From positions 2,232,001 through 2,296,000 of the forward strand of contig OZ219809.1 in the NCBI GenBank assembly GCA_964291375.2: a DNA stretch of 64,000 nt, given 5' to 3'. Position 1 is the stretch's first letter. Each line of letters opens with the position of its first letter. Positions 52,978 through 61,324 of the stretch are shown here, one piece after another. The DNA comes from 3107 sp001483205 (lineage in GTDB: Bacteria > Pseudomonadota > Alphaproteobacteria > Rhodobacterales > Rhodobacteraceae). The notes under the pieces are model-generated. The model saw nothing but the letters and a program-made list of their open reading frames with translations, made no database searches and was not told where the DNA came from. A program made the translations under genes and the position numbers.

Positions 52978-53618
52978 CTAGATACGGAAAAACGGCTGCA
53001 ACAGACGGGGCACCAGCGCGCTGAACCGCAAGGGCGCGTCCGTGGCGGCAAGGCAGATGCACGGCGCGTCCGGCCCGGCAACGGGGGTGTGCTTCAGGGC
53101 TTCATCCCCGACCTCTACATCGCCGACACCATACCGCCCGGTTTCATCGGAAAAACTGCCCTGAAGCACCAGCGTCAGCTCTAACCCGTTATGCCCGTGA
53201 TCCGGCACATGCTGGCCCGGCGGTATCCACAACAGCCGCACAGAGCCGTCCTCGTCAGCGGACAGGATGCTCTGACGCACGCCCATCCCCAGTTTTTTCC
53301 ACGCCGGTTCCCGCCCCCGAAGGGCCGCATTCACCGGGGCGGGAAAATCCCGCGCCGTTCATAGACCGGTTCGGGGCGGAAGGGCTGATCCAGCCGGGCC
53401 ATGACTTTCGGCTTAAGGCTGTCCGAAAGCGCCGTCGCCGGGGTTTCCTCCAGCACAATGCCCCCGGCAAGCTGGTGGGCCTCCAGCCCCGCGCGACAAG
53501 CCTCACACATCGACACATGGCTGGCCACCACCATCGCGAAAGCATCCGGCAGACTGCCCGCGGCACAGGCCGCCAGCAGGTGATCCGGGATATGATGGGT
53601 GATCGTCGGCAGGGTCAT
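52978..53618 (-). pseudogene. chrR: Anti-sigma factor ChrR, reading frame broken by one missing base
   Basis: Zinc-binding anti-sigma factor that holds RpoE until singlet oxygen appears. N-terminal zinc site: ITHHIPDHLLAACAAGSL (His), SHVSMCEACRAG (His, Cys, Cys). C-terminal cupin: VPDHGHNGLELTLVLQG and ALKHTPVAG, with metal His/Glu. The first frame ends ERRGIFPPR-stop; the second begins VNAALRGREPAW. One extra base in the CCCGCCCCGG run (about 53331-53345) joins them as IFPAPVNAAL and gives 213 codons, the R. sphaeroides ChrR length. Sequence error likely; if real, the N-terminal anti-sigma domain (95 residues) could still be made. Confidence 0.9.
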
Positions 53619-54172
53619 CTCAGCCCCCTCAGTTCATGGCGCAGCCGTTCAAGGCCAAGACGGATGCGGGATTTGATGGTGCCGAGAGGCACACCGGTCA
53701 GGGCGCTGATTTCCTTGTGGCTCAGTTCCCCCAGATAGGCGCGTTCGATGACATGCCTTTGCTCCCGGTTCAGTTTGCCCAGAGCCTGTTTCAGATGCCC
53801 CGCCTCTTGTTGCAGGGCCAGGATTTGAGCGGCATCAGGTTCTGTCCCGGTCTCACTTTCGGTCTCTTCCGGCAGCGGGCGGGCAGATTTGCGCAACAGG
53901 TCGATATGGCGGTTGCGGGCGATCTGATAAATCCAGGCAGAGGCCTGAGCGCGATGCGGGTCAAACTGAGCGCTTTTCCGCCACAGGGTCAGCATCACGT
54001 CCTGGACGATCTCTTCGGCAACCGGGGCCGAACAGCCGCTGCGGATGAAAAATCCCTTCAGGCGCGGGGCGAAATGGTCAAACAGAGCGGCAAAGGCGGC
54101 CTTGTCGCGCCGGTCGCGCACGGCCAGCAACTGCCTTGTCTGCGCGGACAGTTTTGCCGTTTCAACAGGCAC
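53615..54172 (-). CDS. rpoE: ECF sigma factor RpoE (ECF11 type)
   Basis: 185 residues from GTG at 54172. Sigma-2 region FAALFDHFAPRLKGFF, region 2.4 SAWIYQIARNRHIDLLRK, and sigma-4 ERAYLGELSHKEISALTGVPLGTIKSR, read as LSHKEISALTGVPLGTIKSR. Upstream in-frame ATG codons (54244, 54346) are unlikely, because the promoter at 54253 would leave 54244 without a leader. Stop overlaps the chrR start (ATGA). In R. sphaeroides this pair governs the singlet-oxygen response. Confidence 0.92.
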   Translation of the reverse strand: MPVETAKLSAQTRQLLAVRDRRDKAAFAALFDHFAPRLKGFFIRSGCSAPVAEEIVQDVMLTLWRKSAQFDPHRAQASAWIYQIARNRHIDLLRKSARPLPEETESETGTEPDAAQILALQQEAGHLKQALGKLNREQRHVIERAYLGELSHKEISALTGVPLGTIKSRIRLGLERLRHELRGLR

Positions 54173-54252
54173 AATTCTGCCGCCCTGTTTTATATCCGTG
54201 CAGCCCGGTCGCCGGTGCGGTGCAATTCTCAAGCATTGTGCCATCATAAACA

Positions 54253-54281
54253 GGATACGTTGGCGGGCGAAAGTCTGATCA
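54253..54281 (-). promoter_or_regulatory. RpoE-type autoregulatory promoter
   Basis: Minus strand TGATCA, 17 bp, GTATCC, about 75 bp before the GTG start of rpoE. Confidence 0.7.
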
Positions 54282-54298
54282 CTTCGGGGCGGAAAATG

Positions 54299-54327
54299 TG
54301 ATCCGGGGCCATGGGGCGGTCGTAACG
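54299..54327 (+). promoter_or_regulatory. RpoE-type promoter for the SDR at 54369
   Basis: Plus strand TGATCC, 17 bp, GTAACG, divergent from the rpoE promoter and 42 bp before the ATG. Confidence 0.7.
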
Positions 54328-54368
54328 CCAGCATAGGAAAAGGCAACCATTCGGGGGGCGATCAGCCC

Positions 54369-55085
54369 ATGCGGAACATTGTCGTCAGTGGCGGCTCCGG
54401 CGCACTTGGTTCGGCCTTTATTGCCGGGCTGGCGCGAAAATACCCCCGGGCCTGCATTCACAACCTGTCGCGCACTCCGGCGACACCTGCGGATGCGCAG
54501 GTCCGGCCCGTGCAGGTGGACTATCCGGATGAGGCATCCGTGCAGGGCGCGGCTGAAACCGTTACGCAGGCGGGGGCGGTTGATCTGGTGATCGTTGCGG
54601 GCGGGATGTTGCACCGGGGGGACATGATGCCGGAAAAGTCCCTGCGGGATTTGAGCGCGGACAAGCTCCTGGCGCTCTATGCGGCCAATACGGTCGCCCC
54701 GGCGCTGATGGCAAAGCACTTCCTGCCCCTGTTGCCGCGCGACCGGCGGGCGGTTTTCGCCGCGCTGTCGGCCCGTGTCGGCAGTATTTCCGACAATCGC
54801 CTGGGGGGTTGGTATTCCTATCGGGCGTCAAAGGCGGCGCTCAATATGATCATCCGCACTGCGGCGGTGGAAATGGGGCGGCGCAACCCGCAGGCCATTG
54901 TTGCCGGGCTGCACCCCGGCACGGTGGACAGCGCGCTTTCGCGTCCGTTTCAGGGCAATGTCGCCTCTGAGAGGCTGTTTTCCCCGCAATATGCCGTGGC
55001 CCGGATGATCGGTGTGATTGAGGGGCTGACGGCCTCTGACAGCGGGTGTTGCCTTGCCTGGGACGGAAGCCGTATTGATCCCTGA
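54369..55085 (+). CDS. C-factor-like short-chain dehydrogenase
   Basis: 238 residues. NIVVSGGSGALGSAFIAGL, catalytic region FAALSARVGSISDNRLGGWYSYRASKAALNM, read as WYSYRASKAALN with the YxxxK pair. Resembles CsgA/C-factor SDRs. RpoE-like promoter upstream. The stop lies at the start of an element end (GGGTCTCTGCATAC). Confidence 0.87.
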   Translation: MRNIVVSGGSGALGSAFIAGLARKYPRACIHNLSRTPATPADAQVRPVQVDYPDEASVQGAAETVTQAGAVDLVIVAGGMLHRGDMMPEKSLRDLSADKLLALYAANTVAPALMAKHFLPLLPRDRRAVFAALSARVGSISDNRLGGWYSYRASKAALNMIIRTAAVEMGRRNPQAIVAGLHPGTVDSALSRPFQGNVASERLFSPQYAVARMIGVIEGLTASDSGCCLAWDGSRIDP

Positions 55086-55137
55086 AGGGTCTCTGCATAC
55101 TGGCACATCGGCGGCCAACCCGTCCTGCCCGGCACCT
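55086..55137 (+). repeat. One-ended copy of the MITE-like element
   Basis: AGGGTCTCTGCATACTGGC and ATCGGCGGCCAACCCGTCC match the family's left 50 bp. It directly follows the SDR stop and ends before the dehydrogenase stop at 55142. Confidence 0.65.
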
Positions 55138-55141
55138 AAGA

Positions 55142-56017
55142 TCACCGCGTCGGCACCGGTGATGCGCCGCTGTAGTCGTAAAAGCCCCGCCCGGTCTTGC
55201 GCCCCAGCCAACCGGCCTCGACATATTTCACCAGCAGCGGGCAGGGGCGATACTTAGTATCGGCCAGCCCGTCATGCAGCACATTCATAATCGCCAGACA
55301 GGTATCAAGGCCGATGAAGTCGGCAAGCTCCAGCGGCCCCATCGGGTGGTTCGCCCCCAGCCTCATCGCCATGTCAATCGACTGCACCGACCCGACGCCT
55401 TCATAGAGCGTATAGGCGGCCTCATTGATCATCGGCATCAGGATGCGGTTGACGATGAAGGCCGGAAAGTCCTCAGCGCTGGCGGCGGTCTTGCCCAGCC
55501 GCCCGACCACCCCCAGACAGATGTCATAAGTCCGGTCGTCGGTGGCGATCCCCCGGATCAGCTCGACCAGTTGCATGACCGGTGCCGGGTTCATAAAATG
55601 AAACCCCATGAAGCGCTCGGGCCGGTCCGTCCGGCTGGCCAGGCGGGTGATCGAAATCGACGAGGTGTTTGTGGTCAGGATCGTATCTGCCTTCAGATGC
55701 GGCAAAAGCGCCTCGAAAATCGCGTTCTTGACGGTTTCGCGCTCGGTCGCGGCCTCGATCACCAGATCGGTCTGCCCGGTATCGGCCAGCGCTGCCGTGG
55801 TTGTGATGCGCGCCAGTGCCTTGGCCTTTTGCCGGGGGGTCAACAGGTCGCGGGCGATCTGCCGGTCCATGCTCTGTTCGATCAGCGCCTGCGCCCGGTC
55901 CAGATTTTCCTGCGATATATCGTTCAGGATCACGTCATACCCGGCCAGTGCGCAGACATGGGCGATACCGCTGCCCATCCGCCCCGCGCCGACAACCCCG
56001 ATTGATCCGATGTCCAT
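55142..56017 (-). CDS. 3-hydroxybutyryl-CoA dehydrogenase
   Basis: 291 residues. NAD site GVVGAGRMGSGIAHVCALAG, then VIEAATERETVK, catalytic His in GFHFMNPAPVMQLVEL, and C-terminal domain with NHPMGPLELADFIGLD, read as GPLELADFIG. Oxidises or reduces beta-hydroxyacyl-CoA in butyrate/PHB or fatty-acid metabolism. Family names used include hbdA, paaH and fadB-like. Monocistronic here. Confidence 0.93.
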   Translation of the reverse strand: MDIGSIGVVGAGRMGSGIAHVCALAGYDVILNDISQENLDRAQALIEQSMDRQIARDLLTPRQKAKALARITTTAALADTGQTDLVIEAATERETVKNAIFEALLPHLKADTILTTNTSSISITRLASRTDRPERFMGFHFMNPAPVMQLVELIRGIATDDRTYDICLGVVGRLGKTAASAEDFPAFIVNRILMPMINEAAYTLYEGVGSVQSIDMAMRLGANHPMGPLELADFIGLDTCLAIMNVLHDGLADTKYRPCPLLVKYVEAGWLGRKTGRGFYDYSGASPVPTR

Positions 56018-56199
56018 GTCCTGCCTCTTCTGCCTCTCTGCCTCTCACGCCGCCCGGACAGACCATAGGCCGCCTGTCCGCGCGGGTGCAAGAGGACATG
56101 GCGTGTAAACATTTCGTCAATTTCGCCGCTTAACGGCCCGGAAATACGTGCGGCAGAGGTTGGACAAAACCATGTCGAAATGATTCTTCGGGAAATGTC

Positions 56200-57039
56200 A
56201 TGGCCTATGCAAAGCATGGCGAGAGCCTGATAGATTACCACCCCTATGCGTTCGGGGCCTCAAGGCTGCTGTTTCGCGGCCCCCGGTGCGCCCCGGATGC
56301 GGCCTGTGTCGCGTTCATCGGCGGGACCGAAACCTATGGCCGGTTTCTGGAAACGCCCTATCCGGCCATGGTCGGGGAACAAACCGGGCTTTCGGTTCTG
56401 AATTTCGGCTGTGTCAATGCCGGGCTTGATGTCTATCTGGGCGAAACAGCGGTGCTTGACGCCTGCCGCCGGGCAAGGGCGACGGTGATTCAGATCATCG
56501 GCGCGCAAAACCTGACCAACCGTTACTATTCCGTGCATCCCCGGCGCAATGATCGGTTTGTCAGGGCGTCCGGGGCGCTGACGGCGCTGTATCCGGAGGT
56601 CGATTTCACCGAGTTCAATTTTACCCGCCACCTGCTGAGCGCGCTGCAATCGGTATCGGAGCCGCGCTTCGGGCAGGTCCGGGCAGAGCTTCAGCGCGTC
56701 TGGTCAGAAAAGATGGCCCGTCTGCTGGGGCGGATCGGGAACCGGGTGGTCCTGTTCTGGTTTGCGGCCCGGATGCCCGCGCGCATGAGCCTTGCGGGCG
56801 GGCTGGGGCCGGACCCGTTATTTGTGACGCCGGAGATGCTGGAGGCGCTGCGTCCGGGGGTTATTGACATCATTGAGCTTGCGCCTGAGCGCGGGATAAT
56901 TGACCGGGGCATCCACGGAATGCTGTTTTCCGATCTGGAGCAGCCCGCGGCGCAGGGACAGTTGGGCCATCTCGCCCATGAAGAGGCCGCGCACCTGTTG
57001 TCCGAAAGGCTGCGGCCGCTGATGAAGACTTCTGCATAA
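56200..57039 (+). CDS. DUF6473-family protein
   Basis: 279 residues. Landmarks: LIDYHPYAFGASRLLFRGP, CVAFIGGTETYGRFLETP (SGNH-like Gly-Thr-Glu region), LNFGCVNAGLDVYL and QIIGAQNLTNRYYSVHPRRN, read as GAQNLTNRYYSVHPRR. Common in Rhodobacteraceae; function unknown. The last residues KTSA and the TAA stop come from the inverted end of a repeat element at 57025. Confidence 0.82.
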   Translation: MAYAKHGESLIDYHPYAFGASRLLFRGPRCAPDAACVAFIGGTETYGRFLETPYPAMVGEQTGLSVLNFGCVNAGLDVYLGETAVLDACRRARATVIQIIGAQNLTNRYYSVHPRRNDRFVRASGALTALYPEVDFTEFNFTRHLLSALQSVSEPRFGQVRAELQRVWSEKMARLLGRIGNRVVLFWFAARMPARMSLAGGLGPDPLFVTPEMLEALRPGVIDIIELAPERGIIDRGIHGMLFSDLEQPAAQGQLGHLAHEEAAHLLSERLRPLMKTSA

Positions 57040-57470
57040 GAGTGTATTGCCCCCGAATACCCCGCCCCCTTTGCCGGGCCGGGCGTGGCTTATCCGCGGG
57101 TAAGGGCAAAGGGCGCGGCTTATCCGCGGATAAGGGCAGAGGGCGCGGCTTATCCGCGGATAAGGGCAGAGGGCGCGGCTTATCCGCGGATAAGGGCAAA
57201 GGGCGTGGCTTATCCGCGGATAAGGGCAGAGGGCGCAGCTTATCCGCGGATAAGGACAGAATCTATGACCTATTGGCTCAGCCGGGCCACCGCCTGCCTG
57301 GGCGGGCGCTTTTCGCAACAGTTCAAATTGGCAATGACCTCACCATAAAATTCATACACTTCAACAGGTTGAGACGCTTAAAGCGCCTACCGGGGGGCAG
57401 GCAGGCGCTGCCCGACGTTCCGCCGGGCGGGATAGGGTGGCCGTCAATACGCCATTATGCAGGGGTCTTT
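57025..57470 (-). mobile_element. Large MITE-like element (446 bp) containing a palindromic array
   Basis: Ends AAGACTTCTGCATAAG at 57025 and TTATGCAGGGGTCTTT at 57455-57470. The right 200 bp match the full copies read on the minus strand (CCATAAAATTCATACACTTC; CCGGGGGGCAGGCAGGCGC). The left part is replaced by six 30-bp repeats. The left end overlaps the DUF6473 gene stop. Fills the 447-bp gap before the kinase stop. Confidence 0.75.
57081..57260. repeat. Six tandem 30-bp units with palindrome CTTATCCGCGGATAAG
   Basis: Units start at 57081, 57111, 57141, 57171, 57201 and 57231, differing at a few bases (for example the first has CCGCGGGTAAG and the last AAGGAC). Each has a perfect or near-perfect 16-bp dyad, giving six potential hairpins in a row. 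The 30-bp period keeps all frames open, but I see no start signal or protein family. Confidence 0.9.
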
Positions 57471-57486
57471 CTTACGCAATGGCCTT

Positions 57487-58818
57487 TCAGCAGGAAATCC
57501 GCAACTCCGCCCTCAACCCGCCCAAACGCGCGCTGTCGCCAAGGCGCAGCGCCCCGCCATGCCGATGCGCGATGTCGGCGGCGATGGACAGGCCCAGCCC
57601 GACCCCGGACCCCCGGTTCTGATTGCGCGCCGGTTCCAGCCGGGTGAACGGCTTCAGCGCCTCCTCCCGCCACGCCTCCGGGATGCCCGGCCCGTCATCC
57701 TCGACCACATAGCGGATGGCATTGCCGGTGACGGTCACGCTGACCTCTGCCCGCCCGCCATATCGCGTCGCGTTCTCGATCAGGTTGTCGAGCGCCCTCG
57801 ACACCGCCGCCCTGCGCAGGGAAACCGCATCATCCGCCCCCGCAGTCCGGGCCAGCGAAACCGCCTTGCCCGCCCGAACCCCGCGCCTGACCGCCTCTTC
57901 CGCCAACAGGATCGGGCGCGTCGGCTCTATCCTGTCAGAGGCATCCCCGCGGGCAAAATTCAGGAACCCGTTGAGCAGCCGCTCCATTTCGTCCACATCC
58001 TCGCGCAGGGGCGCGGCGTCGCTCTCGGGCATCATCGACAGGCCCAGCCGCAGCCGCGTCAGGGGCGTTCGCAAATCGTGACTGACCCCCGACAGCATCA
58101 GCGTCCGCTGTTCGATCTGACGCTCTATCCGGGCGCGCATTGCCAGAAACGACCGCCCGGCGGCGCGCACCTCGGTCGCGCCCGAGGGAACATAGGGCGT
58201 CGCCTGCCCCTTGCCGAATGCCTCGGACGCCGCCGCCAGCCGCCTGATCGGCCGCAGTTGATTGCGCAGGAACAGATAGGCAATCGCCGTCATCAGCAGA
58301 CCGGTAAAGATCATCAGCACCAGCAACTGATGCGGGTTTGACGCCGACACCCTGCGGCGGGGGAACCGAATCTCCACCGGCCCCGCGCGGGTCATCACGC
58401 CGAAATGCACAACCTTGTCGTTTTCGGCAAGATTGATCCCGGTCACGCCGCTAAGGCCCTCTTTCAGCGTCAGGATGACAATCCGCCCTGACAGGTCATA
58501 AATCAGGCGGGTGTCTTCGCGCGGGATGACGCCATCAAGGGTTGCCGTGATCGACAGCGGCCCGGCGACCCTCTGCATTGCCTCAATGGCCGCCAACCGC
58601 GAATCGGTCGCATTTGCCGCATCCAGCAGATAGCGCAGCTCACGCAGGACGTTCTGTGTCATCTGTCGGGTCACATCCTCGTAAAGGCGCTGGATAAAGA
58701 CGACAGAGACGACAAGCTGAAGCACAACGACCGGCAGGATCAGGATGAGCGCCGCCCGCCCGTAAAGGCCGCGCGGCATATAGGTCTTGAGCCTGCCGAA
58801 TTTCATGGCAAATTTCAT
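57487..58818 (-). CDS. EnvZ-like sensor histidine kinase
   Basis: 443 residues from ATG 58818. First membrane segment at about residues 22-42 (ALILILPVVVLQLVVSVVF), a periplasmic domain, second segment (LLVLMIFTGLLMTAIAYLF), HAMP, phospho-acceptor LSGVSHDLRTPLTRLRLGL, N-box LDNLIENATRYG, G-boxes DDGPGIP and GSGVGLGLSI. No response-regulator gene lies beside it; the divergent neighbour is an MBL hydrolase. Signal unknown, osmotic or envelope stress likely from family. Confidence 0.9.
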   Translation of the reverse strand: MKFAMKFGRLKTYMPRGLYGRAALILILPVVVLQLVVSVVFIQRLYEDVTRQMTQNVLRELRYLLDAANATDSRLAAIEAMQRVAGPLSITATLDGVIPREDTRLIYDLSGRIVILTLKEGLSGVTGINLAENDKVVHFGVMTRAGPVEIRFPRRRVSASNPHQLLVLMIFTGLLMTAIAYLFLRNQLRPIRRLAAASEAFGKGQATPYVPSGATEVRAAGRSFLAMRARIERQIEQRTLMLSGVSHDLRTPLTRLRLGLSMMPESDAAPLREDVDEMERLLNGFLNFARGDASDRIEPTRPILLAEEAVRRGVRAGKAVSLARTAGADDAVSLRRAAVSRALDNLIENATRYGGRAEVSVTVTGNAIRYVVEDDGPGIPEAWREEALKPFTRLEPARNQNRGSGVGLGLSIAADIAHRHGGALRLGDSARLGGLRAELRISC

Positions 58819-58861
58819 GGGACAAGAGTAGCCGCCCCGGAAGGGAACGAAAAGCAGGATC

Positions 58862-59776
58862 ATGGCTTTGCCGGACACACGCCCCGAGACAGGACGCGCC
58901 GCCGAGATCATTCCGGGGGTGCGGCGCATTCTGGCCCCCAACCCGTCCCCGATGACCTTTTGGGGAACCAACACCTATCTGCTTGGCACCGACCGCGTGG
59001 CCGTCATTGATCCGGGGCCAGATATGGACGGGCATCTGCGCGCGATCCTTAGCGCTGTTGAGGGCGCGCAGGTTGAGGCCATCCTTGTCACCCACAGCCA
59101 TCTGGACCACTCCCCCCTCTGCCGTCGCCTGTCGGAAAGGACGGGTGCGCCGGTTTATGCCTATGGCGACAGTTTCGCAGGCCGCGCGCCGCATATGAAA
59201 GCGCTTACACGCCACGGGCGTATCGGTGGCGGAGAGGGCGTTGATAAGGGGTTCAGCCCGGACCGGCGGCTTGAGGACGGCGCGCGCCTGTCCCTGGGGT
59301 GCGGAGACCTGACCGCCCTGTGGACGCCGGGGCATTTCGGCAATCACATGTGTTTTGCGATGGAGGATGTGCTGTTTTCCGGGGATATGGTGATGGGCTG
59401 GGCGAGTTCGCTGATTTCGCCGCCGGATGGCGACCTGAGTGCCTTTATGCGGTCGTGCGGAAAGCTGATGGCGTGGGCGGACAGGCTCTGCCTTCCCGGT
59501 CATGGCGCGCCGGTGGAGGACACGCGCGGGCGTCTGGAATGGCTGATTGATCACCGCCAAAAGCGGGAACGGCAGATTCTGCGCGCCCTCGGGGACGGTC
59601 CGGGAACCGCAGCAGAGATCACCGCGCGCATCTATACGGCGGCGGGGCAGGGTCTGATGGCCGCCGCTGCCCGCAATGTTCTGGCGCATCTGATTGACCT
59701 GTGGATGAGAGAGCGGGTTGTCTGCGCGGGGCAGCCGGACGAATCGGCGTGTTTCCGCCTTGCGCCCGGGCGGTGA
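58862..59776 (+). CDS. MBL-fold metallo-hydrolase
   Basis: 304 residues. Metal motif THSHLDHSPLCRRL (HxHxDH), later TPGHFGNHMCFAM and FSGDMVMGWASS, LPGHGAPVED. C-terminal winged-helix-like part resembles LACTB2-like beta-lactamase domains. Likely a thioesterase or ribonuclease-like hydrolase; substrate not readable. An exact TGAAAGCGCTTACA 14-mer at 59195-59208, shared with R2 repeats, lies inside the coding region. Confidence 0.87.
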   Translation: MALPDTRPETGRAAEIIPGVRRILAPNPSPMTFWGTNTYLLGTDRVAVIDPGPDMDGHLRAILSAVEGAQVEAILVTHSHLDHSPLCRRLSERTGAPVYAYGDSFAGRAPHMKALTRHGRIGGGEGVDKGFSPDRRLEDGARLSLGCGDLTALWTPGHFGNHMCFAMEDVLFSGDMVMGWASSLISPPDGDLSAFMRSCGKLMAWADRLCLPGHGAPVEDTRGRLEWLIDHRQKRERQILRALGDGPGTAAEITARIYTAAGQGLMAAAARNVLAHLIDLWMRERVVCAGQPDESACFRLAPGR

Positions 59777-59844
59777 ATTGCCCGCGATTTGTGACGAAAG
59801 CCTCTGGACGCCGCCCGGCGCGCCCGCTATATCGTCGCCTGTGT

Positions 59845-59919
59845 TCCGGCGTAGCTCAGCGGTAGAGCAGTTGACTGTTAATCAATTGGTCGTTGGTTCG
59901 ATCCCAACCGCCGGAGCCA
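59845..59919 (+). tRNA. tRNA-Asn (anticodon GTT)
   Basis: TCCGGCG acceptor pairs with CGCCGGA; D-arm GCTCAGCGGTAGAGC; anticodon loop CTGTTAA; T-loop GTTCGATCC; encoded CCA. A repeat element begins 15 bp downstream. Confidence 0.95.
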
Positions 59920-59934
59920 GAATATCCCCGTGAT

Positions 59935-60123
59935 ACAGACCTCTGCGTGATGGCGGGAGCCGCCTGTAAGAGCCGCTTCATCGGGTGGTTGCGCGAACAA
60001 TCCGGCTGTCAGCGCCCGGCCCGGCGGAAGCGAAGCGCCCGCCGTGGGGCGGGGCGGCCGTCTACCCGACTCAAGCGGGGTGGGACATTTGGGGGGCTAT
60101 ACAGCCTTATAAAGAGGTCTTTT
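59935..60123 (+). mobile_element. MITE-like element after tRNA-Asn (189 bp)
   Basis: Left end CAGACCTCTGCGTGATGGC, right end CCTTATAAAGAGGTCTTT. The interior has diverged, with only short GC-rich hairpins (CGCCCGGCCCGGCGG). It ends 19 bp before the GlxA gene stop. Confidence 0.65.
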
Positions 60124-60141
60124 TGGGCTTTACGCCCCGGT

Positions 60142-61146
60142 TCAGACCGACAACCGCCCCGCCTGACTGCCGCGCTCACGATAGGGCGTGGTGCTGTAAT
60201 GCGCCCGGTAACATTTCGAGAAATGCGACGGCGACGCAAACCCGCAGGCCAGCGCGACATTGATCACGCTCATCTCGGTCTGCATCAAGAGGTTGCGCGC
60301 CTTCTGCAGCCGCAGCTCCATATAATACCGTTTGGGGGAACGGTTGAGATAGCGGCGGAACAGCCGTTCAAGCTGTCTTGTGGACATGCCGACATCCCGC
60401 GCCAGAACCGACGGCGAAATCGGCTCTTCGATATTCTGCTCCATCATCCGGATCACCGCCGCCAGTTTCGGATGGCGCACACCGATGCGCGACGGCACCG
60501 ACAGGCGCTGCGTATCCTGATCGGTGCGGATCGAGGCATAGATAAGCTGATCGGCAACCGTATTTGCCAGCTCTTCGCCATGATCCTCGGCAATGATCTT
60601 CAGCATCAGGTCAATCGAAGAGGTGCCGCCTGCGGTCGAGGGCCGCTTGCCGTCAATCACGAACACCGATTTGGTCAGGTTCACCTCGGGAAACTCCTCG
60701 GCAAAGCTGTCCTGATTTTCCCAATGGATCGTCGCCCGCTTGCCATCCAGCAGCCCGGCTTTGGCAACCGTATGCGACGCGGTGCAAAGCCCGCCGATGA
60801 TAATGCCGTATCGCGCCTGCTTGCGCAGCCAGTTCAGGATCGGGCGGGTTGTTGCCGTCTGTATGTCGTTGCCGCCGCACACAAGCACCACATCATCGCG
60901 GCCAACATCGATCAGCCCCATGTTCACGCTGAACACCGCCCCGTTCGAGCAGGTGACGGAAACCCCGTCCTCACCCGCCATGATCCACTCATAGAGGGTC
61001 TTGCCACTGGCCTGGTTGGCCAGCCGCAGGGGTTCGATTGCACCGGCAAAGGACAGCATGGTGAACCGGTGCAGCAGCAGAAAGACAAAGCGGCGCGGCT
61101 TCGGGGTGTCAGCCCGGACATTTGCGGGAGCCTTGTTCTGCGTCAT
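60142..61146 (-). CDS. GlxA-family transcriptional regulator (DJ-1/PfpI + AraC)
   Basis: 334 residues. N-terminal class I amidotransferase-like domain: RFVFLLLHRFTMLSFAGAIEPL, read as FTMLSFAGAIEPL, and GGLCTASHTVAKAGLLDGKRATIHW, read as GLCTASHTVAKAG. C-terminal AraC HTH: ISPSVLARDVGMSTRQLERLFRRY, read as LARDVGMSTRQLERLFRRY, and ACGFASPSHFSKCYRAHY. Such regulators control choline/carnitine/arginine catabolism in relatives; no target gene is adjacent. Confidence 0.9.
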   Translation of the reverse strand: MTQNKAPANVRADTPKPRRFVFLLLHRFTMLSFAGAIEPLRLANQASGKTLYEWIMAGEDGVSVTCSNGAVFSVNMGLIDVGRDDVVLVCGGNDIQTATTRPILNWLRKQARYGIIIGGLCTASHTVAKAGLLDGKRATIHWENQDSFAEEFPEVNLTKSVFVIDGKRPSTAGGTSSIDLMLKIIAEDHGEELANTVADQLIYASIRTDQDTQRLSVPSRIGVRHPKLAAVIRMMEQNIEEPISPSVLARDVGMSTRQLERLFRRYLNRSPKRYYMELRLQKARNLLMQTEMSVINVALACGFASPSHFSKCYRAHYSTTPYRERGSQAGRLSV

Positions 61147-61324
61147 GGTTGCGTCCCCTGCGGTTCAGGCGGTGAGCGATACAGGTTTCAACAGGGCATT
61201 AGCAGCGTAAGCGATTCTTGCCGCCGATAACAGCGCGGTCGCACGGATTTGTGCGGTTGGCAAGCCGGGCGGTTTGCGGCTATAGAAAAAAACTTGTGAA
61301 ACCGCTGTTGCAGGAGCAAGCGCA

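Noticed and set aside
57042..57647. Open frame encoding tandem LSADKGRGRG-like repeats
   Set aside because: It arises because the 30-bp repeat has no stop in this frame; no start signal, and it runs through the element and antisense to the kinase gene.
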